NCBI GenBank assembly: GCA_030038475.1
Contig: JASHOU010000010.1
Location: 62,001 to 126,000, forward strand
DNA length: 64,000 bases
Source of the DNA: Terriglobales bacterium
GTDB lineage: Bacteria > Acidobacteriota > Terriglobia > Terriglobales > Acidobacteriaceae
Reading direction: 5' to 3'
Shown here: positions 36,730 to 45,739 of the stretch, in pieces
Position numbering within the stretch: the first letter of the stretch is position 1
How the letters are laid out: every line of letters begins with the position of its first letter
Translations under genes and position numbers: made by a program
The notes under the pieces: model-generated
Databases searched by the model: none
What the model saw: only the letters and a program-made list of their open reading frames with translations
Told to the model about the DNA's origin: nothing

Positions 36730-36758
36730 TCAAAATCCGCCGGGCTTTGGCCCTTGGG
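36730..36758 (+). repeat. 29-bp copy of the tRNA-Leu anticodon-loop to variable-arm segment (att-like)
   Basis: 28 of 29 bases match tRNA-Leu positions 32673-32701 in the same orientation (one C to T change). The identity starts at the base before the anticodon and ends just after the variable arm. It overlaps the end of the hydrolase gene, supplying its last codons and stop. Repeat-to-repeat distance is 4,057 bp. This is the form expected of attL/attR around a tRNA-integrated element. Confidence 0.8.
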
Positions 36759-38067
36759 CCGATTCCGGTTCGAGAGTGCGCACCAGCCAGGGAATGATGA
36801 CCTCTTTGAAGATGCGCGGATCGGGCCAGACTCCGAGTTGCCGGCCGAGGTGACCGCCTGAGGGGTTGATCCATGCAGTCTTCGGCACGTCGCCTTTGCT
36901 GAGCAGCAGGTAGATATCGGAGATGGGAACCTGCGTGTCCTGCACTCCGGCAAGAATGAGCATCGGCGCCATCGGCTTGCCGAGCAGTCCTTGTCGCACG
37001 AGCGACATCTTCGGCAGCACCTCGGCCATTTCGTCGAGTGTATGCACGTTGTCGAAAATCGCCATCAGCGCCGGAACCTGATCGAAAAGATATTCGCGGT
37101 TGCCGAGCAGCGAGTGCATCAGAAAATCCTTTTGGAAGAACTCGTCGACAGGCGGGGATTGCGCGCTCGCTCCCTTCAGCCGGGCGCGCTCCACAATTGC
37201 CATCTTCGTGGCCCAGTACGCGCCCCAACTTACTCCGTGCATGGCGACGCGGTTCTTGTCGATCTCGGGACGGGTTGCAATATAGTCGAGCACGCGCGAA
37301 AGCACACGCTCCGCGTTTTCGCTGACCTTGATCGGATTCTGGCCGGTGCCCGGGCCATCGACCGCGAGATATCCGACGCCGAAAGGCAGGATCGCGCTGA
37401 AGCTTTCGGCAAGATCTTCTTTGCGGCTGTCGAGTCCGTTGACGGCGAACACGAGCGGAACCGGACCGGATGGATTTTTCGGCAGGCGCAGATAGGCGAT
37501 GATCTCTTTGCCTTCGAAGGGAATGCGCACGATTTCCATCGGCGGATCCCAGAAGCGCGCGTGGGCGCGGAAAGCCTCGATCGCCTTTTCGTAGGAGCGA
37601 TGCTTGCCGGGAGAAGCCGGAATCGGCCAGCGTCCAAAGGAATAAAGGCGCCAAGCGCGAATGTAATCGGCATTGGCTTTCGCGGGATCGGACGTTTCCA
37701 GCGACTTGGCTTCGTTCATGTAACGGTCGGCGACAGCCATGAACGCGGCTGCCCACTCGTCTTTATCTTTCGTGTGGACCGATGCCAGTGCCTCGCGCAC
37801 GTCGCCGGGATCGAGCCCGATCAGCGGATACTGGCCGACTTCGGCGCGGCGGATGGCTTCGGTTTTGATTTCGTCGATAGTGCGCTCCTGCTTCTCGACT
37901 TCTTGCGCAAACACTTGCGTCAACAACAAACTACACAACGCCGCGAGCAGGGCCGACTTGATAACTGAGTTTTCAAATGAAGAGTTAGAGTTAATGAATG
38001 GCTTGATGACTAAAAACCTGATGATTCTGGGGTTGAACGCAGAGAGATAACTTGCAGCTATTTTCAC
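36730..38067 (-). CDS. Secreted alpha/beta hydrolase (FrsA/DUF1100-like esterase)
   Basis: 445 residues from a GTG with AAAGGA upstream. The signal region (SALLAALCSLLLTQVFAQ) ends near residue 55. A helical N-terminal half (about 60-165) precedes the hydrolase core. The nucleophile Ser is in AMHGVSWGAYWATK, the acid Asp in LAGVQDTQVPISD and the base His in INPSGGHLG, while PLVFAVNGLDSRKED forms the oxyanion region. This layout is that of FrsA-type esterases and 2,6-dihydropseudooxynicotine hydrolase relatives. The last residues (AQGPKPGGF) are encoded by a tRNA-Leu fragment, so the C-terminus was altered by recombination. Lies downstream of the receptor gene in the same direction, separated by a strong hairpin. 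Confidence 0.85.
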   Translation of the reverse strand: MKIAASYLSAFNPRIIRFLVIKPFINSNSSFENSVIKSALLAALCSLLLTQVFAQEVEKQERTIDEIKTEAIRRAEVGQYPLIGLDPGDVREALASVHTKDKDEWAAAFMAVADRYMNEAKSLETSDPAKANADYIRAWRLYSFGRWPIPASPGKHRSYEKAIEAFRAHARFWDPPMEIVRIPFEGKEIIAYLRLPKNPSGPVPLVFAVNGLDSRKEDLAESFSAILPFGVGYLAVDGPGTGQNPIKVSENAERVLSRVLDYIATRPEIDKNRVAMHGVSWGAYWATKMAIVERARLKGASAQSPPVDEFFQKDFLMHSLLGNREYLFDQVPALMAIFDNVHTLDEMAEVLPKMSLVRQGLLGKPMAPMLILAGVQDTQVPISDIYLLLSKGDVPKTAWINPSGGHLGRQLGVWPDPRIFKEVIIPWLVRTLEPESAQGPKPGGF

Positions 38068-38092
38068 GACCGGAATTTCCTTTCACAAATAT

Positions 38093-38116
38093 GGGGCCGG
38101 AATAAACTCCGGCCCC
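38093..38116 (-). terminator. Hairpin between the TonB receptor and the hydrolase
   Basis: GGGGCCGGA (38093-38101), loop ATAAAC, TCCGGCCCC (38108-38116): a perfect 9-bp, very GC-rich stem. On the minus strand it is followed by ATATTTGTG. It lies 24 bases after the receptor stop and 26 bases before the hydrolase start, so it is either a terminator or an attenuating intercistronic hairpin. Confidence 0.7.
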
Positions 38117-38139
38117 GTCGTGGGCACATGCAACCAGCG

Positions 38140-41100
38140 TTAGAAAGTGAATTTCAATCCCAATTGCACGGCGCGACTGCCACCGGAGCCAATGACCGGA
38201 TTGGCGGCGGCGACATCGGGAGTGGCACAGGCGCATCCGAAGGGCTGAACTGACGGGTCGTTGAATCCGAAACCGTTCTGTCCGCCGTACGGATTGGCGA
38301 GATTGGGATGGTTGAAGATATTGAAGAACTCGGCGCGGAACTGCGCGTGTAATCGATCGCCGAAATGCCAATTCTTGGCCACGGAGAAGTCCACGTCCCA
38401 GAAACCGAGATCCTGAAAGGTATTGCGGCCCATGTTGCCGAATTGGCCGAGCGGCGGCGGAATCATGATAGAGTTGCCCTCGGCATAACAGCCGAAGTAG
38501 GCAAGCGACTCGGTGGACGCGCCGGGAGTTCCGCCGTCCACAGCCAGAGCTTGAGCGTTGCAGGCGGCATTGCTGGTCGGCATGCTGGGGGCGTCGGTGC
38601 CGCCGAAGAATGGAATCCCCGTCGCCGTTGGCTTGAAGTCCTTCGGGTTCCCGTAGAAACTCCACCGGATCGGCGTGTTCGCCGGAGGGCTGACGGGCAG
38701 CGGACCGATGCCGGCCGCATCGGTTCCTTCATCCATAGGACCCCAGGGCTGCGGAGTCTGTTTGGTGATGATGGAGTTCACCTCCCAACCTTCCAGCGTT
38801 TGCGCGTAGCCTTTTTTGCTCGGGATGGCGTAGGTGAGCGAAAGGGTAAATCGCTGGCGAACATCGAAATCGCTGTTTCCATATTCGGCACCAGGGTTGT
38901 AGGCGTTCTGCGGCAGTCCCGAACCGTAGCCGAAATCCCAGTTCGCGCCGACATCGTCGAGCGAATGCGACCAGGTGTAACCGGCGACCATGCTCAAGCC
39001 GTGGAAGTTTCTAGCGTTCAGCGTCACCTGCAGGCCGTTGTAGTTCGATCTGTAAACATTGCCCATCTGGAAGATGTTGAGCAGGTATGGAAACTTGTTG
39101 GCGAAAGGCCCGACTTCCAGTTGGGTTTGGTCCTGGCATGGCGCTCCATTGTTGAGCGTGTTGTTGACGTCGTAGAGGGGTGGGCCGCCGGGAACCGGAT
39201 TGGGTACGAGATTGGCGTTGCACGTAATGATATTGGCGGCGGGCCATCCCGAGCCCACCGGCGGCTGATTGATATCGCGAATGCCGGTGAGATTTCCGCC
39301 ATGGTTGGCGACATAAGCCATTTCGAGCGTCAGGCTCGGAGTAAATGCGTGTTGCATACTCAGCGACCATTGCCAAACGTAGGGAGTTGTCAGGTTGCGG
39401 TCGACAGTCATGATTGGGCACGGGCTGTTGTAGCAATTGACGGTGGGGCTGCCGTAGAGCGGGCCACTGCCTGGATTCCAGGAAATAGGCGTGGGATTCA
39501 AAAAGAAAGGCAGAGAAACGTTGCCGGTGGTGATGGTGCCGCCGGAGGTATTGCCAGACGCATCAATCGGAGCGCCGGTCGGAACGCTGCCTGGGCCAAA
39601 GGCATTGTTGAACGCGATAAACGACTGCCAGTTCACGGTTTCATAAACTAGCCCACCGCCGCCGCGGAGCACGGTTCTTCCCGTGCCGAATACGTCCCAC
39701 GCGAAGCCCACACGCGGGGCAAAATTGGTATGGTCGGGTTTGTAGAGGCTGCTGATTGCGTGGGGGCCGGTGTTCACCTGAACCAAGCCGAAATTTGGGT
39801 CGAAATTTCCCAGCAGATTGTGTTCTTCCTGCGGGACCGAACTGAATTCGTAACGCAAGCCAAAATTCAGCGTCAGACTCCGCGCCACACGCCAGTCGTC
39901 TTGAGCGAAAAGAGAATACGCCCAATTGTGCAGGTGCAAGGTCGGGTTGCCCACCGTCACCGACGCTTTGAACGGGTAGCCTGCGAAGAAATCCTCCAGT
40001 TGAGTCGAGGCGGGATTCAGGATACCGCCCAGGAAAGTGATACTGCCTCGAGCATTGCCGTAGGCTGCGTTCGTGACGTCGTCGTAATGCAGCTCGCCGC
40101 CAAACTTGAAGGCATGCCTGCCCACGGTATAGGAAACATGATCGATAAATTGAGTGATGGAATCGGGGCCCTGAAATTTCGGCCATTTGAAGCCGCCGAG
40201 ACCGGTGAAATATCCTCCGAAGCCAATGCGCGGCAACCCTCCGGTTTCCGGACCGGAGACGCCGGTGTCGAGTCCATAGCTGGATGCGGGCGTGTTGAGA
40301 TCGCCGGGCAACGTTGGCTGGTAGAGACGGTTGTATCCGAAGCGCGCTTCATTCACCCAACGCGCGTTGGGAGTCCAAATCCAGCTTCCACCGGCCACTT
40401 GAGCCCGGGTGTGAATGTCAGAGAGCCACTTTGTTTGCAACTCGGGGAAGTCTTCAACCGTTCCGGTGTTATTTCCGAAGAAGTACATGCCACTTATGTG
40501 GTGATTCCGGCTGAGGTTGACGTCAATTTTGCCCAGCGCATTGTAAACGGTGACATCGTTAGGAAAGCCATTCGAAATGTTGATGTTTGGATTGTTGTTG
40601 GTGGGGAAGCCAGTTCCGTTGCACGTAACGGTCGAGCCTGAGAGTGCACAGCCGGAGATAGTCAAGCTGGCGGGACTGATCGGGACTCCTCCGGCTTGAA
40701 GGTCGGCAATCACATTCGGGATGCTATCGGCGCAGTCGCCGGTGGCAAGAAACAAGCACGTGCCGTTAGTAGGCATCGAGACCATCGACGGGCTGGTGAC
40801 GCCGCCATAGGAATTTCCTACGTCATACATTTGGCCTTCGAAAGCGCCGAAGAAAAAGACCTTGTCTTTGACGATCGGTCCGCCGACACTGCCGCCATAT
40901 TGTTCCAGCGTTCGCGGGAGTTTGGGATTCGGTACGGTGTTGAAGAAATTCCTGGCGTCCATCACGCCGTCGCGGCCAAACGCAAACGCCGAGCCGTGAA
41001 TGCCGTTGGTGCCAGATTTGAGTGCGACGTTCACCACAGCACCCGGCTTCCATCCGAATTCAGCGGGTGGAAGTTCTTCCACGTTGAATTCCTGAATCGA

Positions 41101-41763
41101 GTCGATGGGCAGGATGGTTGCCGAATCTCCAGCTATACCCGCTCCATTGATGATGGCCTGGCCAGAATAGGGTTCGCTATTGAACAAGCCCTCAACGAAG
41201 TAGGCATTGTCCTCCGCGCGCAATCCGTTCGTGCTCGTCGTTGAAAATCCACCGCCCGGATATCGCATGACGCCGGGACGGAGTTGGAGCAGGTTCTCGT
41301 AGTTCCGGCCGTTCAACGGCAAATCGTTGATCTCGGCGTTGCTGAGCGTGCCGCCCAACGTGGCGGAAGTGCTGTCAATCAGCGGAACTTCCTCATTCAC
41401 GACTACGGTTTCGGTAACTTGTCCCGGCGGCAACGAAAGATCGACGCGTGAATCCTCGGCGACTTCGACGAGAATATTGGGACGCTCAACAGTCTTGAAG
41501 CCTTTTGCTTCCGCTCGAACCTTATAGACTCCAGGCTGCAACTCCGGGGCGGCGTAAGTTCCAGAGGCGTCGGTGGCTACGGTTCGAGTCGTACCGTGCT
41601 GCACGTCCGTGATGACAACCGTGGCCCCGGCAACGCCGGCACCGGTCTGATCGCTCACCGTCCCCAAAATTCGCCCAGTAGTAGTTTGGGCAAGCCCAGG
41701 AATCGAAATGGAGAGCACGAGACAGAAGATGCCAATACGAATGCAATTCGACGGAGAACGCAT
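38140..41763 (-). CDS. Oar-like TonB-dependent outer-membrane receptor
   Basis: 1207 residues from MRSPSNCIRIGIFCLVLSIS (signal peptide ending PGLAQ) at 41763; frames further upstream are non-coding. A CarboxypepD_reg domain follows (GRILGTVSDQTGAGVAGATV...SGTYAAPELQPGVYKVRAEAKGF, about 30-110). Then come a plug (EVPLIDSTSATLGGTLSNAEINDLPLNGRNYENLLQLRPGV) and a barrel ending AVQLGLKFTF. Divergent from the FadR-type regulator and upstream of a secreted hydrolase, so it may take up the compound handled by the downstream acid-oxidising operon. The substrate is unknown. Confidence 0.9.
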   Translation of the reverse strand: MRSPSNCIRIGIFCLVLSISIPGLAQTTTGRILGTVSDQTGAGVAGATVVITDVQHGTTRTVATDASGTYAAPELQPGVYKVRAEAKGFKTVERPNILVEVAEDSRVDLSLPPGQVTETVVVNEEVPLIDSTSATLGGTLSNAEINDLPLNGRNYENLLQLRPGVMRYPGGGFSTTSTNGLRAEDNAYFVEGLFNSEPYSGQAIINGAGIAGDSATILPIDSIQEFNVEELPPAEFGWKPGAVVNVALKSGTNGIHGSAFAFGRDGVMDARNFFNTVPNPKLPRTLEQYGGSVGGPIVKDKVFFFGAFEGQMYDVGNSYGGVTSPSMVSMPTNGTCLFLATGDCADSIPNVIADLQAGGVPISPASLTISGCALSGSTVTCNGTGFPTNNNPNINISNGFPNDVTVYNALGKIDVNLSRNHHISGMYFFGNNTGTVEDFPELQTKWLSDIHTRAQVAGGSWIWTPNARWVNEARFGYNRLYQPTLPGDLNTPASSYGLDTGVSGPETGGLPRIGFGGYFTGLGGFKWPKFQGPDSITQFIDHVSYTVGRHAFKFGGELHYDDVTNAAYGNARGSITFLGGILNPASTQLEDFFAGYPFKASVTVGNPTLHLHNWAYSLFAQDDWRVARSLTLNFGLRYEFSSVPQEEHNLLGNFDPNFGLVQVNTGPHAISSLYKPDHTNFAPRVGFAWDVFGTGRTVLRGGGGLVYETVNWQSFIAFNNAFGPGSVPTGAPIDASGNTSGGTITTGNVSLPFFLNPTPISWNPGSGPLYGSPTVNCYNSPCPIMTVDRNLTTPYVWQWSLSMQHAFTPSLTLEMAYVANHGGNLTGIRDINQPPVGSGWPAANIITCNANLVPNPVPGGPPLYDVNNTLNNGAPCQDQTQLEVGPFANKFPYLLNIFQMGNVYRSNYNGLQVTLNARNFHGLSMVAGYTWSHSLDDVGANWDFGYGSGLPQNAYNPGAEYGNSDFDVRQRFTLSLTYAIPSKKGYAQTLEGWEVNSIITKQTPQPWGPMDEGTDAAGIGPLPVSPPANTPIRWSFYGNPKDFKPTATGIPFFGGTDAPSMPTSNAACNAQALAVDGGTPGASTESLAYFGCYAEGNSIMIPPPLGQFGNMGRNTFQDLGFWDVDFSVAKNWHFGDRLHAQFRAEFFNIFNHPNLANPYGGQNGFGFNDPSVQPFGCACATPDVAAANPVIGSGGSRAVQLGLKFTF

Positions 41764-41904
41764 GGTTGACCTCGGAATCCTAATAAGGATGGAGGAATTT
41801 TTCCCCCGGGGCCGCAGCCTCCGCACCGGTATTCGATCGCAAAACTTTGAAAATATCGGGCGTTGGAAGGTATAGCCTTGACGTGGCCTACCCGTCAAGT
41901 AGTA

Positions 41905-41921
41905 TTGTGGTTCGACCACAA
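41905..41921. promoter_or_regulatory. 17-bp perfect palindrome TTGTGGT-TCG-ACCACAA, FadR-type operator candidate
   Basis: Contains TGGT-N3-ACCA, the form used by FadR-subfamily GntR regulators. It lies between the receptor (start 41763) and the regulator (start 42061). A weaker match, TGGTTGGTCCA, occurs at 41990-42000. Two sites in a divergent control region suggest that the adjacent regulator represses both directions. Confidence 0.65.
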
Positions 41922-42036
41922 GGCCATTCACACGGCTGCATCTAGATAGTGTGTGGATGCTGCAGCAATTATGAACGCCGATGGTATAGTGGTTGGTCCA
42001 AAATACCTTTATGGATAACAGGCTTTGACGTTTGGG

Positions 42037-42070
42037 GTGCCCAATGACGGATGGTGCCCAATGACAGATG
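42037..42070. repeat. 17-bp tandem duplication over the FadR-type gene start
   Basis: GTGCCCAATGACGGATG is followed directly by a copy with one change. It creates two ATG codons; only the second (42061) is in the coding frame. Confidence 0.85.
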
Positions 42071-42798
42071 GACCGGCAGATCCGCAAAATGCCACGCTGC
42101 TATACCGAGTCGTAAGGACATCTCGCCTCTATGAGCAAATCGTCCATCAGGTGGAAGACTCCATTCTCAAGGGTCAGCTCAAGCCGGGCGACCAGTTGCC
42201 CGCGGAGCGCGAACTGGCTCTGCGTTTTGGCGTAAGCCGCACGGCGGTGCGCGAAGCCGTGAAAGCCCTGCGCGAGAAAGGATTAGTCGAGGCCTATTCA
42301 GGGCGCGGTACGTTCGTCACGGATGGAACTTCGCAAGCGGCACGGCAATCGCTCGATCTGATGATTCGCATCAACCCGCAAGAGGGTTCGGCGAATCTGA
42401 TCGGGCTGCGGCTGGTGCTGGAGCCGGAGATTGCCGGCCTGGCCGCTTCGCGAATTGAGGAACAGCTGCTGAGCACCATGCGGGAAGCGGTGGCGGTGAT
42501 GGACCGCAGCCTGCAGGATCGGGAGAGCTATATCGAAGCGGATCTGGATTTTCATCTGGCGCTGGCGGAAGCGGTAGGGAATCCGCTGATTCTGTCGCTG
42601 CTGGATTCGATTGTCGGACTGTTGCGCGAGCAGCGCAGCCGCATCTTCAACGTGAGAGGCGGACCGCAGCGCGGGCAGTATCATCACAAACGCATCTTGG
42701 CGGCGATTGAGCGGCGCGACGCGGAGGCGGCACGGGAAGCGATGCGTGCGCATCTGAAGCAGGTGCTCGAGGATTCGTCGGCCGTAGGGAATAAGTAG
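42061..42798 (+). CDS. GntR-family (FadR subfamily) transcriptional regulator
   Basis: 245 residues. The N-terminal winged helix (LYEQIVHQVEDSILKGQLKPGDQLPAERELALRFGVSRTAVREAVKALREKGLVEAYSGRGTFV) is followed by an FCD ligand-binding domain. EADLDFHLALAEAVGNPLI and YHHKRILAAIERRDAEAAREAMRAHL supply the Asp and His residues that bind metal in this group. FadR-subfamily regulators usually sense a carboxylic acid intermediate. It heads the dehydrogenase operon and diverges from the TonB receptor, with operator-like palindromes between. ATG at 42061 is favoured; a TTG at 42025 would add twelve poor-quality residues. Confidence 0.9.
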   Translation: MTDGPADPQNATLLYRVVRTSRLYEQIVHQVEDSILKGQLKPGDQLPAERELALRFGVSRTAVREAVKALREKGLVEAYSGRGTFVTDGTSQAARQSLDLMIRINPQEGSANLIGLRLVLEPEIAGLAASRIEEQLLSTMREAVAVMDRSLQDRESYIEADLDFHLALAEAVGNPLILSLLDSIVGLLREQRSRIFNVRGGPQRGQYHHKRILAAIERRDAEAAREAMRAHLKQVLEDSSAVGNK

Positions 42799-42844
42799 TT
42801 TCGCCTTTCAAAGTGCAAACGCCGATAGCGAAGGAAGTGGCCGC

Positions 42845-43726
42845 ATGGCCAAACTTGGATTCATCGGTCTCGGTGTAATGGGCGGCAACATGGTGGCTCG
42901 GCTGCTCGAGAAAGGGCACACCGTAACCGGCTATAACCGGACGCGATCAAAGGCGCAGTGGTTGATCGAAAAGGGCATGGAGTTTGCCGATTCTCCAAAA
43001 GCTGTGGCGGCAACGTCGGACGTGACCTTCAGCATGGTCACAAACGCCGCGGCCCTTGCGGCAGTGACGGAGGGCACGGATGGACTACTCGCCGGCATCG
43101 GTCCGGGCAAGTTTTACATTGACATGAGCACGGTGAGTCCCGACGCGAGCCGGGCGTTGGCGGCCAAGGTTCGCGTGAAGGGCGCGGATATGGTCGATGC
43201 TCCTGTCTCCGGCAGCGTGATCACGCTGCAGCAAGGCAAGCTGTCTGTGATGGTTGGCGGGCGCAAAGAAACGTTTGAGCATTTGAAGCCGCTGCTGCTC
43301 GATATCGGCCCCAAGGTGACGCACGTTGGCGACAACGGTCTGGCGCTGAGCATGAAAATTGCCGTCAATTTGAACCTGCAAGTGCAGATGATGGGTTTCT
43401 CGGAAGGTGTGCTGCTGGCTGAAAAAAGCGGGATTCCACGCGAGGTCGCAGTCGACGTACTGACGCACAGCGCGGTTGCTTCGCCCATGATTCAATATCG
43501 CGGTCCGTTTGTTTTGCAACAACCGGAAGAAGCCTGGTTCGACGTCAACATGATGCAGAAAGACATGCTACTGGCGATTGAAATGGGCCGCAAGCTGAAT
43601 GTTCCCGTCCTCACGACTGCGCTCAGCAACGAGTTCCTCACCGCCGCACGCGCAATGGGGTGGGAGAAGCAGGACTTCGCCGTTGTCTTCCATGTATTGG
43701 CGCGCATGTCGGGAATTGAAAAATGA
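42845..43726 (+). CDS. Beta-hydroxyacid dehydrogenase (3-hydroxyisobutyrate / tartronate-semialdehyde type)
   Basis: 293 residues. The NAD(P) site is GFIGLGVMGGNMVARLLEKGH, with NRT after strand two suggesting NADP preference. The substrate motif is VDAPVSGSVITLQQGKLSVMVGG and the catalytic Lys is in GLALSMKIAVNLNL. It continues with a normal C-terminal helical domain (WFDVNMMQKDMLLAIEMGRK). Oxidises or reduces a short beta-hydroxyacid such as 3-hydroxyisobutyrate or glycerate-type compounds. GAAGGAAG precedes the ATG. Second gene of the operon; the product could feed the 2-oxoacid dehydrogenase that follows only after further steps. Confidence 0.9.
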   Translation: MAKLGFIGLGVMGGNMVARLLEKGHTVTGYNRTRSKAQWLIEKGMEFADSPKAVAATSDVTFSMVTNAAALAAVTEGTDGLLAGIGPGKFYIDMSTVSPDASRALAAKVRVKGADMVDAPVSGSVITLQQGKLSVMVGGRKETFEHLKPLLLDIGPKVTHVGDNGLALSMKIAVNLNLQVQMMGFSEGVLLAEKSGIPREVAVDVLTHSAVASPMIQYRGPFVLQQPEEAWFDVNMMQKDMLLAIEMGRKLNVPVLTTALSNEFLTAARAMGWEKQDFAVVFHVLARMSGIEK

Positions 43727-43736
43727 GAATGCAAGA

Positions 43737-44726
43737 ATGACAACCACCGTTCGGCAGGAGACTTCGGACAAAGTCGATCTGTGGCTGCGCATGTACCGCC
43801 AGATGGTGGCCATCCGGCAATTTGAAACGGAGGTCAACGAACTTTACACGCGGGCGCTGATGCCCGGTTTGGCGCATCTTTACATTGGCGAGGAGGCAGT
43901 CGCAGTAGGCGTGTGCTCGGCGCTTGAGCGCACCGATTACATCACCAGCACACATCGCGGTCACGGACATTGCCTGGCAAAGGGCGCTTCTCCCGACCGG
44001 ATGTTCGCTGAACTGTTGGGCAAGGAGGCCGGCTACTGCAAAGGCAAAGGCGGTTCTATGCACATTGCCGATCCAGCCACGGGAAACCTGGGAGCGAACG
44101 CGATTGTGGGCGGCAGCGCCGGCATTGCGACGGGTGCGGCATTCGCGGCACAGCGGCTCGGCAATGGTCGGGTGTCGGTATGTTTCTTCGGTGAAGGCGC
44201 ACTCGGCCAGGGCGTGTTGTATGAAGTAATGAACCTCGCCCAGCTTTTCAAGCTGCCCGTGATTTATGTGTGCGAGAACAATCTCTACAACGAATACACG
44301 CACTATTCCGAAACGACTGCCGGAGAAATTGTCGCGCGCCCAGCCGCATTCGATATTGAATCGGTCACCATTGACGGGCAGAATGTGCGAGTCGTGAATG
44401 AATTTGCGCAGATCCTGGTCGACCGCGCGCGGCGCGGGGCAGGTCCTGCGTTTCTGCTGTGCAATACTTACCGTTATCACGGGCATCACGTCGGCGATAT
44501 CAATCGAGAGTATTACCGGTCGAAGCAGGAAGAACAAATCTGGAAGAGCGAACGCGATCCGATCGTCAATTTTGGAAAGGTGTTGATCGAACAGAAGATC
44601 GCGGATCAGGAGGCGCTCGACGGCATACAAAAAGAGATCGAAGCGCAGATGAAGCAGGCGGTCGCGTTTGCTATCTCAGCGCCGTATCCGGATGTCGATG
44701 AAGTCGAAGAGGACGTGTATGCCTGA
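43737..44726 (+). CDS. 2-oxoacid (pyruvate/acetoin) dehydrogenase E1 alpha subunit
   Basis: 329 residues from ATG at 43737; a longer frame starting inside the previous gene is rejected. Features: MYRQMVAIRQFETEVNELYTRALMPGLAHLYIGEEAVAVGVCSAL, STHRGHGHCLAKGA, GKGGSMHI, the ThDP motif FFGEGALGQGVLYEVMNLAQLFKLPVIYVCENNLY, and RYHGHHVGD. The first motif has GEG where GDG is usual; a Glu here is tolerated in some AcoA-type proteins. With E1 beta it decarboxylates a 2-oxoacid or cleaves acetoin. Overlaps E1 beta by eight bases. Confidence 0.9.
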   Translation: MTTTVRQETSDKVDLWLRMYRQMVAIRQFETEVNELYTRALMPGLAHLYIGEEAVAVGVCSALERTDYITSTHRGHGHCLAKGASPDRMFAELLGKEAGYCKGKGGSMHIADPATGNLGANAIVGGSAGIATGAAFAAQRLGNGRVSVCFFGEGALGQGVLYEVMNLAQLFKLPVIYVCENNLYNEYTHYSETTAGEIVARPAAFDIESVTIDGQNVRVVNEFAQILVDRARRGAGPAFLLCNTYRYHGHHVGDINREYYRSKQEEQIWKSERDPIVNFGKVLIEQKIADQEALDGIQKEIEAQMKQAVAFAISAPYPDVDEVEEDVYA

Positions 44727-45726
44727 AAACCATCTTCCCGCGCAAAACGCCCGTGAACTGACTTTCGCGCAGGCGATTCGCGAAGCCCTGGCCGAGGAGA
44801 TGCGCCGCGATTCCACCGTTTGCATTTTGGGCGAAGATGTGGCCGAGGCTGGCACACCGTTTAAAGTTCTCTCCGGTTTGTTGGAAGAATTCGGCAGAGA
44901 CCGCGTGTTCGATACGCCGATCTCCGAAGCCGGTTTCACCGGTCTGGCGGTGGGCGCGGCTATGGCTGGAATGCGGCCGGTGGTGGACATCATGTTTGGC
45001 GACTTCGTCACCTTGACCATGGACCAGATGGTGAACCAGGCCGCGAAGATCTACTACATGTCTGGCGGGGCGTGGAAAGTGCCAATGGTGATGCGCACCA
45101 CGATGGGCGCGACGCGACGCTCGGCGGCGCAACATTCGCAGTCGCTGCATGCTTGGTTCTGCCATATTCCCGGATTAAAGGTCGTGCTGCCTTCGACGCC
45201 TTACGATGCCAAGGGATTGCTGAAGGCCGCGATTCGCGACGAAAATCCCGTCGTTTTTTTCGAAGACAAGATGATGTACAAACTCAAAGGTTTGGTGCCG
45301 GCTGACGATTACACTGTGCCTCTGGGTGTGGCGGATGTGAAGCGCGAGGGCGACGACATCACGCTGATTGCCACGAGCAGCATGGTACAGGTGGCGTTGG
45401 GCGCGGCAGTGCTACTCGAAGAAGTTGGGATCAGTGCAGAAGTAGTCGATCCGCGCACCATGTGGCCGCTCGACGAAAAGACTCTGATTGAATCGGTGAA
45501 GAAGACATCGCGCGCCATTGTTCTCGACGAAGGTTATGAGCGCTATGGCGTGACCGCGGAACTTGCTGCGGTGATTGCCACCGGCGCATTCTACGATCTG
45601 GACGCTCCGGTCAAGCGCATGGGCGCGATGCACGTTCCGATTCCATTTTCGCCGCCTTTGGAGGATGCTACCGTACCTACGGAACAAACCGTGTTTGAGG
45701 CGGCACGCGCGCTGTGCGGTCGGTGA
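44719..45726 (+). CDS. 2-oxoacid (pyruvate/acetoin) dehydrogenase E1 beta subunit
   Basis: 335 residues from ATG at 44719, inside the end of E1 alpha. Features: LTFAQAIREALAEEMRRDSTVCILGEDVAEAGTPFKV, DTPISEAGFTGLAVGAAMAGMRPVVDIMFGDF, QAAKIYYMSGG and QHSQSLHAWFCHIPGLKVVLPSTPYDAKGLLKAAI, closing with DEGYERYG and an NAD-independent C-domain. Forms an alpha2beta2 heterotetramer with the preceding product. Clear translational coupling. Confidence 0.92.
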   Translation: MPENHLPAQNARELTFAQAIREALAEEMRRDSTVCILGEDVAEAGTPFKVLSGLLEEFGRDRVFDTPISEAGFTGLAVGAAMAGMRPVVDIMFGDFVTLTMDQMVNQAAKIYYMSGGAWKVPMVMRTTMGATRRSAAQHSQSLHAWFCHIPGLKVVLPSTPYDAKGLLKAAIRDENPVVFFEDKMMYKLKGLVPADDYTVPLGVADVKREGDDITLIATSSMVQVALGAAVLLEEVGISAEVVDPRTMWPLDEKTLIESVKKTSRAIVLDEGYERYGVTAELAAVIATGAFYDLDAPVKRMGAMHVPIPFSPPLEDATVPTEQTVFEAARALCGR

Positions 45727-45739
45727 AAGGGAGATTGTT

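Noticed and set aside
36730-36790. A second tRNA gene at the tRNA-Leu copy (a GGTTCGAG word follows)
   Set aside because: There is no acceptor stem or D arm and the T-stem bases do not pair; the word is ordinary hydrolase coding sequence.
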